From the NCBI RefSeq assembly GCF_000621165.1, contig NZ_JHZA01000001.1, positions 1 through 64,000 of the forward strand: a stretch of DNA of 64,000 nucleotides, written 5' to 3'. The stretch comes from Enterovibrio calviensis DSM 14347 (GTDB taxonomy: Bacteria > Pseudomonadota > Gammaproteobacteria > Enterobacterales > Vibrionaceae). Made by a program: the position numbers and the translations under genes. The stretch's first letter is position 1; each line of letters opens with the position of its first letter. Positions 1 through 8,252 of this stretch are shown here, one piece after another. Below the pieces are notes generated by a model, which made no database searches, was not told the DNA's origin, and saw only the letters and a list, made by a program, of their open reading frames with translations.

Positions 1-3000
1 GGTGAGCATGGTAAGGATGTACTCTTCGGCGGTCACGGCAACGACACCCTGGAAGGCGGCACCGAAGACGACAAACTCTACGGCGAATGGGGTAACGACA
101 CCCTCAAAGGCGGTGCAGGAAACGATGAACTCGATGGCGGTGAAGGCCATGACAAACTCTTCGGTGGGACAGGCAACGATAGCCTGTATGGCTACAACGG
201 CGATGATGCCTTGTATGGCGAAGACGGCAACGATGTGCTGAACGGCGCAGCCGGGAACGACTTCCTCTCCGGCGGCAAAGGTGATGATCACCTGCAGGGC
301 GAACACGGCAATGACCGTTTAGAAGGCGACGACGGGAACGACAAGCTCTACGGCCACATTGGCAATGACACACTTCTCGGAGGCACAGGTAACGACGAGC
401 TATACGGCCAGTGGGATCATGACGCCCTGTATGGCGAAAATGGCCACGATAAACTCTTCGGCGGCACAGGTAACGACCACCTCGACGGTGGAAACGATAA
501 CGATGCCCTCTATGGCGAAGATGGCAACGACACATTGGATGGTGGCCATGGCAACGATCATCTCGACGGCGGTGAACACGACGACAAACTCTATGGTCAA
601 TGGGGCAACGATCGCTTAGAAGGCGGGAACGGCAACGATGGCCTTTGGGGTGAAGACGGCGATGATGTGCTCGTCGGTGGGCACGGTAATGACCATCTCA
701 ATGGTGGCAACGGCAATGACCAACTTCACGGTGAATGGGGTCACGATGACATGCACGGCCTTGCCGGCGACGACAAACTCTATGGCTGGACAGGCAACGA
801 TACCCTGCGCGGCGGAGACGGCAATGATCGCCTCGAAGGCCAGCAAGATCACGACTCCCTTTTCGGGGAAAACGGCCATGATGTCTTGCTTGGCGGCACA
901 GGCAACGATTACCTCAATGGCGGAAACGATAACGATGCGCTGTATGGCGAAGATGGCAACGACACCTTGGTCGGCGGCCATGGTAACGACCATCTCGACG
1001 GCGGCGAGCACGACGACAAACTTTACGGCGAATGGGGTCACGACCGATTAGAAGGCGGCAATGGCAACGATGCCCTCTATGGTCAAGATGGTAATGATGT
1101 GCTGGTCGGCGGCCATGGCAACGATCATCTCGATGGCGGTGAGCACGACGACAAACTCTATGGTCAATGGGGCAATGATCGCTTAGAAGGCGGGAATGGC
1201 AACGATGGCCTTTGGGGTGAAGACGGCGATGATGTGCTCGTCGGTGGGCACGGCGATGACCATCTCAATGGTGGCAACGGCAATGACCAACTTCACGGTG
1301 AATGGGGTCACGATGACATGCACGGCCTTGCCGGTGACGACAAACTTTATGGTTGGACGGGCAACGATACCCTGCGCGGTGGCGACGGCAATGATCGCCT
1401 AGAAGGCCAGCAAGATAACGACTCCCTTTTCGGGGATAACGGCCATGATGTCTTGCTTGGCGGTACTGGTAATGACTATCTCCATGGTGGCAACGATAAC
1501 GACTCGCTGTATGGCGAAGACGGCAACGACAACCTCGATGGCGGTGAAGGCCATGACAAGCTCTTCGGTGGAACAGGCAACGATAGTTTGTATGGCTACA
1601 ACGGCGATGATGCCTTGTATGGCGAAGACGGCAACGATGTGCTGAACGGCGCAGCCGGCAACGACTTCCTCTCCGGCGGCAACGGTGATGATCACCTGCA
1701 GGGCGAACACGGCAATGACCGTTTAGAAGGCGACGACGGGAACGACAAGCTCTACGGCCATATTGGCAACGACACACTTCTGGGCGGTACAGGTAACGAC
1801 GAGCTATACGGCCAGTGGGATCATGACGCCCTGTATGGCGAAAATGGCCACGATAAACTCTTAGGCGGTACAGGCAACGATTACCTCAATGGCGGAAATG
1901 ATAACGATGCGCTGTATGGCGAAGATGGCAACGACACCTTGGTCGGTGGTCATGGTAACGACCATCTCGACGGCGGCGAGCACGACGACAAACTTTACGG
2001 CGAATGGGGTAACGACCGATTAGAAGGCGGCAATGGCAACGATGCCCTCTATGGTCAAGATGGCGATGACGTGCTCGTCGGCGGGCACGGGAATGACCAT
2101 CTCGACGGTGGAGAGCATAATGATTGGCTCCATGGACAATGGGGTAACGACCGTTTGGAAGGTGGAAACGGACACGATCGTTTATACGGTGACGATGGTC
2201 ACGACGTTCTCATCGGAGGTTATGGTGGTGACCTTCTCGATGGTGGTAACCACAACGATGTCCTCTATGGTGAAGGCGGAGCCGATACGCTTTACGGCGG
2301 AAATGGCGACGACAAACTATATGGTCAGGACGCCAGCGATAAGCTATATGGTCAAGAAGGTAATGATCACTTATACGGTGGCTATGGTGCCGACTACCTA
2401 GATGGCGGTAATGGCAACGACTACCTCAGAGGGGAAGGAAACCAAGACACCATTCGCGGCGGTACAGGAAACGATGTCATCTATGGTGACAACGAAACCG
2501 ACCACCTTTATGGCGATGCGGGTAATGACCATATTGAGGGCGGTAACGACAACGACTTCCTATGGGGCGGCGATGATGCTGACTACCTCAACGGTAACCA
2601 CGGCGACGATCATCTCTATGGAGACCGAGGAGCAGATACGCTGGTTGGTGACCGTGGTGCGGATAAACTTTGGGGTGGAGACGGCGGCGATAAACTCTAC
2701 GGTGGTGTCGGTGCTGACCAACTCTATGGTGGTGGCGGTAATGATTATCTCGATGGTGGTGACAGTGACGATTACCTTCGCGGCGAGGGAAATAAAGATA
2801 CCATCTTAGGTGGTAACGGTAATGACACACTGATTGGTGACAATGAAAATGACAGCCTCCACGGTGGTAACGGTCATGATTACCTTTCTGGTGGTAACGA
2901 TGATGATTGGCTCTACGGTGATGCCCACAACGACACCATTTATGGTGACAACGGTAGTGACTTCATTAATGGCGGTAGCGGAAATGACAGATTAATTGGT

Positions 3001-3240
3001 GGTAAACACCATGATACTTTCTACTTCGATTCTCACTCAGGTAGTGATGTGATTGCTGACTTCAACAAATACCAAGATACGATTCAGATTGATGATTCGC
3101 TGGCGTGGAAGTTTAATCAGATTTCTTACTGGGCAGACGGCGCAAATACCGTATTGTCCATCAAGAATGGAACCGCGTACGTGACATTGGAGAATTACTC
3201 CGTCAACCATGTTAGTGCTGATATGTTCGAATTCACCTAA
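1..3240 (+). CDS. RTX calcium-binding repeat protein, C-terminal part (5' end outside window)
   Basis: The frame is open from the first base, so the start and any N-terminal domain lie upstream. About 110 glycine/aspartate-rich nonapeptides of the GGxGxDxLx type are visible, many as GGNGNDxLY or GEDGNDxL. In this family they fold into a Ca2+-binding beta-roll outside the cell after type I secretion. The last roughly 85 residues leave the repeat, contain GSDVIADF, and resemble the C-terminal cap and secretion signal of RTX proteins. Large blocks of repeats are duplicated almost exactly at the DNA level (see findings). The effector part (adhesin, toxin or hydrolase) cannot be named because it is not in the window. 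Confidence 0.93.
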   Translation, partial: GEHGKDVLFGGHGNDTLEGGTEDDKLYGEWGNDTLKGGAGNDELDGGEGHDKLFGGTGNDSLYGYNGDDALYGEDGNDVLNGAAGNDFLSGGKGDDHLQGEHGNDRLEGDDGNDKLYGHIGNDTLLGGTGNDELYGQWDHDALYGENGHDKLFGGTGNDHLDGGNDNDALYGEDGNDTLDGGHGNDHLDGGEHDDKLYGQWGNDRLEGGNGNDGLWGEDGDDVLVGGHGNDHLNGGNGNDQLHGEWGHDDMHGLAGDDKLYGWTGNDTLRGGDGNDRLEGQQDHDSLFGENGHDVLLGGTGNDYLNGGNDNDALYGEDGNDTLVGGHGNDHLDGGEHDDKLYGEWGHDRLEGGNGNDALYGQDGNDVLVGGHGNDHLDGGEHDDKLYGQWGNDRLEGGNGNDGLWGEDGDDVLVGGHGDDHLNGGNGNDQLHGEWGHDDMHGLAGDDKLYGWTGNDTLRGGDGNDRLEGQQDNDSLFGDNGHDVLLGGTGNDYLHGGNDNDSLYGEDGNDNLDGGEGHDKLFGGTGNDSLYGYNGDDALYGEDGNDVLNGAAGNDFLSGGNGDDHLQGEHGNDRLEGDDGNDKLYGHIGNDTLLGGTGNDELYGQWDHDALYGENGHDKLLGGTGNDYLNGGNDNDALYGEDGNDTLVGGHGNDHLDGGEHDDKLYGEWGNDRLEGGNGNDALYGQDGDDVLVGGHGNDHLDGGEHNDWLHGQWGNDRLEGGNGHDRLYGDDGHDVLIGGYGGDLLDGGNHNDVLYGEGGADTLYGGNGDDKLYGQDASDKLYGQEGNDHLYGGYGADYLDGGNGNDYLRGEGNQDTIRGGTGNDVIYGDNETDHLYGDAGNDHIEGGNDNDFLWGGDDADYLNGNHGDDHLYGDRGADTLVGDRGADKLWGGDGGDKLYGGVGADQLYGGGGNDYLDGGDSDDYLRGEGNKDTILGGNGNDTLIGDNENDSLHGGNGHDYLSGGNDDDWLYGDAHNDTIYGDNGSDFINGGSGNDRLIGGKHHDTFYFDSHSGSDVIADFNKYQDTIQIDDSLAWKFNQISYWADGANTVLSIKNGTAYVTLENYSVNHVSADMFEFT
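133..2080 (+). repeat. Segmental duplications inside the RTX array
   Basis: Blocks of nonapeptide codons recur almost identically. The block starting at 133 recurs at 1537 (offset 1404 nt, 52 nonapeptides). The block at 601 recurs at 1168 (567 nt, 21 units). The block at 901 recurs at 1873 (972 nt, 36 units). All offsets are multiples of 27 nt, so the reading frame and repeat phase are preserved. Differences are mainly synonymous or Lys/Asn and His/Asn changes. From about 2100 onward the repeats are more diverged. Confidence 0.9.
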
Positions 3241-3273
3241 TCAAACTCGTTATGAACCATTGAGTAAAAGAAT

Positions 3274-3300
3274 AAAAGCCCGCCACTTGGCGGGTTTTGT
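3274..3300 (+). terminator. Intrinsic terminator after the RTX gene
   Basis: Stem CCCGCC (3279-3284), loop ACTT, GGCGGG (3289-3294), then TTTTG. It lies about 40 nt after the RTX stop codon, with an A-run on the other side, so it could also work weakly in reverse. Confidence 0.85.
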
Positions 3301-3483
3301 TTTTGCATATTCTTGCCAAGTATCTTACCCACTCTGCGCCTCGACGCCACCTTATGTAATGCCCAACAACCTCCACGCAACGGTGATTACCGTTATTGAA
3401 AACTTATAACCTAGACAAAATCACGCCAACGCTACAGAGAAGTAGCCCATAAGAAAGAAGATAAAGATCGACGTGATAGGGCT

Positions 3484-3588
3484 AGAGCTAGAAGTAGAGG
3501 TATAGGTATAGGTAGAAGTAGAAGTAGAAGTAGAAGTAGAAGTAGAAGTAGAAGTAGAAGTAGAAGTAGAAGTAGAAGTAGAAGTAGA
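3484..3588. repeat. (TAGAAG)n hexanucleotide microsatellite
   Basis: About 12.7 uninterrupted TAGAAG units run from 3513 to 3588. They are preceded by degenerate units (TAGAGG, TATAGG) from about 3484. The tract lies between the convergent RTX and DUF805 genes. Overlapping minus-strand frames through it encode only Ser-Thr or Leu runs and have no convincing start or domain, so I treat it as a non-coding simple sequence repeat. Confidence 0.92.
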
Positions 3589-3663
3589 AAAGTTAACAGT
3601 CCATCTTGTGAGCCCATCATCGATGGGTGCAGCCACAGCCCCATGAGACAAGGGGTGAGGACC

Positions 3664-3690
3664 TAAAAAGCGGAAAATAGACCGCTTAGA
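3664..3690 (-). terminator. Probable terminator of the first DUF805 gene
   Basis: Stem AAGCGG (3668-3673) / CCGCTT (3682-3687) with an 8-nt loop and five T on the minus strand, about 35 nt past the stop. The stem is short, so termination is only probable. Confidence 0.55.
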
Positions 3691-3722
3691 AAAGTCACTC
3701 TCCCGCTCTTGATAGCGCTAAT

Positions 3723-4106
3723 TCAAAAGCTATTACTAAATATCCCTTTCGGATCGCAACCATATCGATTGGTTCCCTTGGTGCCGCGTAGCAAGGTGAA
3801 CACCAAAAAGATCAGCGGCCCGATAAAGGGAATCACAATGATGAACCACCACCAACCCGATTTGTTGATGTCATGTAGCCGTCTTACCGTCACTGCTATC
3901 GCGGGCAGTAACGTCAACGCAAACCACATAGGCATGATTCTAAAATCGGTTACCTGAAAATGGTCCACTCCCACATCAGCGATATCAATAAGAGCACAGA
4001 GAACCAACACGCTATTTTGGATGAGGAAAAAGCCCCAATATTCTCTTCGTCTTGCTCTACCCGAAAACTTCGCGTAATTCCAAAACGCTGCAAACAGCCA
4101 TTTCAT
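3723..4106 (-). CDS. DUF805 family membrane protein (copy 1)
   Basis: A 127-residue protein of the DUF805 family, whose function is unknown. It begins MKWLFAAFWNYAKFSGRARR and has several hydrophobic segments. Visible family marks are the GRARRxEYW motif near residue 18, the TVRRLHDINKSGWW motif mid-protein, and RGTKGTNRYG near the end. The frame continues upstream, but AAGGAT sits a few bases before the ATG at 4106 and the upstream extension does not look like protein, so I start there. Two paralogues follow at 10.3 and 11.0 kb. The long gap to the siderophore operon carries divergent promoters. Confidence 0.88.
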   Translation of the reverse strand: MKWLFAAFWNYAKFSGRARRREYWGFFLIQNSVLVLCALIDIADVGVDHFQVTDFRIMPMWFALTLLPAIAVTVRRLHDINKSGWWWFIIVIPFIGPLIFLVFTLLRGTKGTNRYGCDPKGIFSNSF

Positions 4107-4455
4107 TCGAATATCCTTACCACACATAGACTTGTTCGAATTATTGTTTTTATAAAAAATACAGCCGCCATGACGCGTGGCTACCGTATCAAATGCCCGT
4201 TTGAAATATGTGAATTCAACACGCAAAATCCTGTCTGATCAGTTGGGTTGTCTCGCACTTATCACTTTACACACATCATTCTCAAAAATTAAAAGTCACC
4301 CCTCCAGTGAGAATCTTCACGTCTCACCCATCCCTTTAGAACAGCGCAGTAACTGCAGCACTCGCAAAATCCCCTATCTCTCTCATTCAGAGAGGAACCA
4401 ATTGCACATAACAGGTTGAATCACCGTCTTCCCAAATGTATATTGCGAATGCTTT
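4107..4455. other. Intergenic region between divergent DUF805 and vctP-like genes
   Basis: About 350 bases without a supported gene; short plus-strand frames here show no recognisable domain or ribosome site. It must hold the DUF805 promoter and ends in the Fur box described next. Confidence 0.6.
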
Positions 4456-4470
4456 TGAGAAACATTCTCA
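4456..4470. promoter_or_regulatory. Fur box upstream of the siderophore importer
   Basis: TGAGAAACATTCTCA is a 7-1-7 inverted repeat with six of seven arm pairs matched, close to the Fur core TGATAATNATTATCA. It lies 21 bp before the start codon of the binding-protein gene, where it would overlap the promoter. Iron-repressed expression is inferred. Confidence 0.85.
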
Positions 4471-4491
4471 TTTTATTAATAGGGAGTTAAC

Positions 4492-5400
4492 ATGAAAACC
4501 TTGTTCACAGCGATGGTGCTTTCCATTTTTGCTTCATTCTCTGCACATGCACACAACATCACCATTGATCACCTGATGGGGCAAACCCAAATCGACGGAA
4601 CGCCAGAGAAAGTTGTCGTTATTGGTTTAGGTTCGCTTGATGCTGTTAACGCACTTGGCATCGACCCAGTGGCGGTATCTAAAGTGTCTCAAACCCCTGC
4701 CTATCTTGAGAAATACAAAAGCGATAAATACGCCAATGCGGGTAGCCTTTTCGAGCCCAATTTCGAAGAAATCTACATGCAAGAGCCGGATTTGATCATC
4801 GTTGGCCCACGCAGCTCCACCAGCTATGAAGAGCTATCGAAAATCGCCCCTGTTGTTGTCTTCGCCAATAACCAAGCAGAAGGCTATTGGGAAGGCACCA
4901 AAGAACAATGGCGTAACCTTGGAAAAATCTTCAGTAAAGAAGCCTTGGTAGAAGAAAAGATCGCGTCATTAGAGAAAGAATTCGATGCCATTCGCCAACA
5001 CAATAGCGCCAACAACAGTGACGCGCTGACGGTGATGAGCTCAGGTGGCAACATCACTGCCTTTGGCCCTGAATCGCGCTTCTCCGTGATCTACAAAGAT
5101 TTCGGTTTCAAAGAAACCGTGAAAGACATCAAAACCGCTACCCACGGCGATTCAATTTCTTTCGAATTCATCCGTGAAGCCAACCCGAAAACACTGCTAA
5201 TCATTGACCGCGACACCTTGATCAACCCTGCGGACAGCACCACACGCGAAGACTTTGATAACGATCTGGTGAAAAGCACGCAAGCCTACAAAACCGGCAA
5301 AATGACCTACCTGGACCTGAATGCTTGGTACCTGTCTATGTCAGGTATTACGGCGACAGAGCAGATGGTTTCAGACATCAAAAACAGCGTAACGCTTTAA
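4492..5400 (+). CDS. vctP: Siderophore ABC transporter, periplasmic binding protein (VctP/FatB type)
   Basis: A 302-residue helical-backbone (TroA/FepB-like) solute-binding protein with a cleavable signal peptide ending near SAHA (about residue 20). The segment GTPEKVVVIGLGSLDAVNALG and the later PDLIIVGPRSS and TYLDLNAWYLS stretches fit the catecholate/ferric-siderophore binding proteins of the VctP, FatB and CeuE group. A good GGGAG ribosome site precedes the ATG. It is the first gene of a four-gene unit with two permeases and an ATPase, directly after a Fur box. Role: capture of a ferric siderophore in the periplasm. The vct name is by resemblance and gene order; the exact siderophore is unknown, and no outer-membrane receptor lies in the window. 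Confidence 0.8.
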   Translation: MKTLFTAMVLSIFASFSAHAHNITIDHLMGQTQIDGTPEKVVVIGLGSLDAVNALGIDPVAVSKVSQTPAYLEKYKSDKYANAGSLFEPNFEEIYMQEPDLIIVGPRSSTSYEELSKIAPVVVFANNQAEGYWEGTKEQWRNLGKIFSKEALVEEKIASLEKEFDAIRQHNSANNSDALTVMSSGGNITAFGPESRFSVIYKDFGFKETVKDIKTATHGDSISFEFIREANPKTLLIIDRDTLINPADSTTREDFDNDLVKSTQAYKTGKMTYLDLNAWYLSMSGITATEQMVSDIKNSVTL

Positions 5401-5428
5401 TTTTTGCTCCCGGAGAGCAGAGGTCATC

Positions 5429-6364
5429 TTGTTCAAGTTATTGCTTCCTCTGGGCTTGTTAAGCCTATTATCCCTGTTTGTGGGCGTCAGCCCGCTTTCA
5501 CCTGCGAGTTTGCTCGCAGGTGATCCTGAGGCGCTAAACCTCTTTTTCACCAGCCGTCTTCCTCGCTTATTTGCCATATTGCTTGCAGGTGCAGGGCTCA
5601 GTATTGCTGGCCTTATCATGCAGCAGATCAGCCAAAACCGATTTGCCGCGCCGTCTACAACAGGCACCATTGAATGTGCCATGCTCGGCTATGTGCTGAG
5701 CTTGGTTTTCTTCGGGAATGGCAATCAGCTTTGGCTGATTTTCGGCGTGTCAGTACTCGGCACCCTGCTGTTCGTTACCCTTATCCAACGTATCCAATTT
5801 CGTAACGCCGTGTTCGTGCCGCTTATCGGCATCATTTACGGCAGTATCATTGACGCGGGCGCGACCTTCATTGCCTACAAATATGACGCGGTACAAATGC
5901 TCAGCGCTTGGGCTGTTGCCAACTTTGCGACGATTTTACGGGGCGATTTCGAGCTGCTTTATATCGCTATTCCTATCGCGATTTTCAGCTACCTCTACGC
6001 CACACGTATCTCCGCCGTCGGAATGGGCAAAGACTTCGCTACTGGGCTGGGTTTGCGCTATCAGCATGTGGTGTTAATCGGCGTGATGCTGGTTTCCATC
6101 ATGTCAGCCAGTGTGGTGATGATCGTCGGCACCCTGCCCTTCCTCGGCCTTCTGGTACCAAACGTTGTCAGCCTGTATTACGGCGACAATTTAAGAAAGA
6201 ACATTCCTCGCACTGCCGTGCTAGGTGCAGCCTTGGTCTTGGTCTGTGACATTGCCAGCCGTGTGATTATCTTTCCGTACGAAATTCCCGTGTCCATGCT
6301 CGTGAGCATTCTTGGCGGTATTGCCTTCATTGTGCTTATTTTGAAGGGGCAAAAGCATGTCTGA
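5429..6364 (+). CDS. vctD: Siderophore ABC transporter permease (FecCD family, first subunit)
   Basis: A 311-residue polytopic membrane protein of the FecCD/BtuC family. Visible marks include RLPRLFAILLAGAGLSIAG near residue 45, the family site where a transmembrane helix follows an R-P-R-like motif, and GTLPFLGLLVPNVVSLYYG in the ATPase-coupling region. It uses a TTG start at 5429 supported by AGAGG five bases upstream; no better in-frame start is seen. It overlaps the next permease gene by 8 bases, so translation is probably coupled. It would form the inner-membrane channel together with the second permease. Confidence 0.83.
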   Translation: MFKLLLPLGLLSLLSLFVGVSPLSPASLLAGDPEALNLFFTSRLPRLFAILLAGAGLSIAGLIMQQISQNRFAAPSTTGTIECAMLGYVLSLVFFGNGNQLWLIFGVSVLGTLLFVTLIQRIQFRNAVFVPLIGIIYGSIIDAGATFIAYKYDAVQMLSAWAVANFATILRGDFELLYIAIPIAIFSYLYATRISAVGMGKDFATGLGLRYQHVVLIGVMLVSIMSASVVMIVGTLPFLGLLVPNVVSLYYGDNLRKNIPRTAVLGAALVLVCDIASRVIIFPYEIPVSMLVSILGGIAFIVLILKGQKHV

Positions 6365-7307
6365 TTCCAAGAAAATTGGCCTGATGCTGATCACCGCCCT
6401 CGTCTTTTCGGCGCTGTTTATTGGCATCGGACTCACGGCCAACAACTACGAGTATTTTCTGTCTCGCCGCGTGCCGAAAGTGCTTGCGATGGTGCTTGCA
6501 GGAATCGCTGTGGCGCAGTCGTCACTGGTTTTTCAAACTCTCACGCACAACCGTATTCTAACGCCCAGCATCATGGGGTTTGATGCGCTTTACCTACTGA
6601 CACAAACGCTGATCGTCGCCATTTTTGGCGGTTTCAGTGCCTACGTGTTAAACGCGTATTTGAACTTCGCCATTTCTGTCGGCGCGATGGTGATTTTCTC
6701 CGTGTTGCTATTCGGTTTTTACTTCGCCAAAGAAGGGCGAAACTTGATTGTGCTGCTGTTGGTGGGATTGATTCTCGGACAAGTGTTTGGCAATGCGGCA
6801 TCGTTCATCACCATGTTGATGGACCCGAACGAATTTGCCGCCGTGCAGGCGAACATGTTCGCGAGCTTCAACAACGTAAAGGTGGAATTGGTTTACCTGT
6901 GCTTGCCAGTGTTGGCCGCGATCAGCTTCGCCTTGTTCCGTATGCATCGCACGCTGGATGTGTTCTGGTTAGACCGAGATAACGCGATCAGTTTGGGCAT
7001 TGATGTTCGACGTGTCACGCAGCGTGCGCTGGTGCTCTCCGCCGTGCTCATTGCCGTATCCACCGCACTGATTGGCCCTGTGATGTTCTTTGGCTTGCTG
7101 GTGACCAACCTCGCCCGAGAGCTATTCAACACCTTCCAGCACCGTGTATTGCTGATTGGCTGCGCCTTATTGTCGGTATGTACCCTTCTGGCTGGGCAGT
7201 GGATCGTCGAGAACCTGTTTACCTTCGATACCACCCTGAGTGTTGTGGTGAATTTCGCGGGCGGCTTGTATTTCCTTTGGATGTTACTCAAGAACAAGAT
7301 TGTATAA
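6357..7307 (+). CDS. vctG: Siderophore ABC transporter permease (FecCD family, second subunit)
   Basis: A 316-residue FecCD-type permease, about as long as its partner but divergent. It shows SRRVPKVLAMVLAGIAVAQS near residue 36 and GPVMFFGLLVTNLARELF in the coupling-helix region. Its start codon lies inside the end of the preceding permease gene and its stop is 6 bases before the ATPase start, so the four genes form one transcription unit. A heteromeric permease pair is typical of the Fat/Vct/Ceu-type importers. Confidence 0.83.
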   Translation: MSDSKKIGLMLITALVFSALFIGIGLTANNYEYFLSRRVPKVLAMVLAGIAVAQSSLVFQTLTHNRILTPSIMGFDALYLLTQTLIVAIFGGFSAYVLNAYLNFAISVGAMVIFSVLLFGFYFAKEGRNLIVLLLVGLILGQVFGNAASFITMLMDPNEFAAVQANMFASFNNVKVELVYLCLPVLAAISFALFRMHRTLDVFWLDRDNAISLGIDVRRVTQRALVLSAVLIAVSTALIGPVMFFGLLVTNLARELFNTFQHRVLLIGCALLSVCTLLAGQWIVENLFTFDTTLSVVVNFAGGLYFLWMLLKNKIV

Positions 7308-7313
7308 AGCATC

Positions 7314-8069
7314 ATGATTATTCTAGATAAAATCAGTAAGGCCTTTGGTCAACAACGCGTTGTTAGCGATGCAACAACCGATTTTGAAAAAGGCAAAGTC
7401 ACCGCGGTTATCGGCCCCAATGGCGCAGGGAAAAGTACCCTGCTTTCCATGGCAACACGCCTCGTTTCGCCAGACAGCGGGACAGTAGTCATCGACGGGA
7501 AAGCCATTTCAGATTGGAACACCGCAGAGCTGGCAAAATCGCTGGCAGTGTTACGTCAAGCAAACAGCATGACCATGCGTTTCACCATCCGTGAACTGGT
7601 GGCGTTTGGCCGCTTCCCTTACTCCAAAGGCAACCTAACCGCTGCGGATAACGACGCCATCGATCAGGCGATTCATTACCTCGATTTAGCCGAACTTCAA
7701 CATCGCTACCTAGATGAACTCAGCGGTGGTCAACGCCAACTCGCGTTCATCGCCATGGTGATCGCGCAAGACACGGATTATGTGTTCTTAGATGAACCCC
7801 TGAATAACCTTGACATTCGCCATTCGCTCTCCATCATGAAAACCGTTCGACGCCTCGCGCACGAAATGGGGAAAGCCGTGATTGTGGTGATCCACGACAT
7901 CAACTTTGCAGCCTGTTATGCCGACCACATTATTGCCATGAAGAAAGGCTGCATTGTTGCCAATGCCACGGTGAATGACGTGATTCAAGCGGACGTGTTG
8001 GAAGACATTTACGACACGCCGTTTAACATCGTTGAAGCCAATGGGAAGCGCATGTGTTTGTATTACTGA
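7314..8069 (+). CDS. vctC: Siderophore ABC transporter ATP-binding protein
   Basis: A 251-residue ABC ATPase of the FepC/BtuD class. Walker A is GPNGAGKST (residues 34-42), the signature is LSGGQRQ, Walker B is DYVFLDEPLNNLD and the switch histidine is in VIVVIHDINFA. It powers uptake through the two FecCD permeases just upstream. It is the last gene of the Fur-controlled unit and is followed by a strong terminator. Confidence 0.88.
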   Translation: MIILDKISKAFGQQRVVSDATTDFEKGKVTAVIGPNGAGKSTLLSMATRLVSPDSGTVVIDGKAISDWNTAELAKSLAVLRQANSMTMRFTIRELVAFGRFPYSKGNLTAADNDAIDQAIHYLDLAELQHRYLDELSGGQRQLAFIAMVIAQDTDYVFLDEPLNNLDIRHSLSIMKTVRRLAHEMGKAVIVVIHDINFAACYADHIIAMKKGCIVANATVNDVIQADVLEDIYDTPFNIVEANGKRMCLYY

Positions 8070-8118
8070 GCCAGCGGGTTATTTACTCCTAAGCCCATTA
8101 GCACTGTGCGCGTAAAAA

Positions 8119-8150
8119 CAAAAACCCGCCAATCGGCGGGTTTCTTTTAT
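8119..8150. terminator. Bidirectional terminator between vctC-like and BCCT genes
   Basis: Stem AAACCCGCC (8122-8130), loop AATC, GGCGGGTTT (8135-8143), then TTTCTTTTAT. There is an A-rich stretch on the left, so it can end both convergent transcripts. Confidence 0.85.
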
Positions 8151-8171
8151 TTGCTTACTTTCGCGCTTTTG

Positions 8172-8235
8172 CTCTAAGTACATTAATCTTTAAGTGCATT
8201 GAGCTTTAAGTGCATTGAGCACTACGTACGTTAGC
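8172..8235. repeat. Four degenerate 16-bp tandem repeats
   Basis: Two identical units CTTTAAGTGCATTGAG (8188-8203 and 8204-8219) are flanked by a related unit on each side (CTCTAAGTACATTAAT at 8172 and CACTACGTACGTTAGC at 8220). The array sits between two convergent genes and ends shortly before the BCCT stop codon. Confidence 0.85.
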
Positions 8236-8252
8236 ACTAAGCAAATCGGACA

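Noticed and set aside
2-2830. Many long open frames on both strands across the RTX region (for example 616-1041 minus and 1265-1777 minus)
   Set aside because: They are out-of-frame shadows of the repetitive 27-bp codon pattern and have low-complexity products; only the +1 frame gives the RTX motif.
1-3240. CRISPR array
   Set aside because: The regular 27-bp periodicity is coding RTX repeats without spacers; no CRISPR-like repeat-spacer pattern occurs anywhere in the window.
3513-3588. Phase-variable switch within a coding gene
   Set aside because: The hexamer is a multiple of three and lies between convergent genes, not in a promoter or a credible gene.
3421-3651. Two minus-strand frames coding Ser-Thr or Leu runs through the TAGAAG repeat
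   Set aside because: Products are dictated by the microsatellite, starts lack a good ribosome site and no domain is present.
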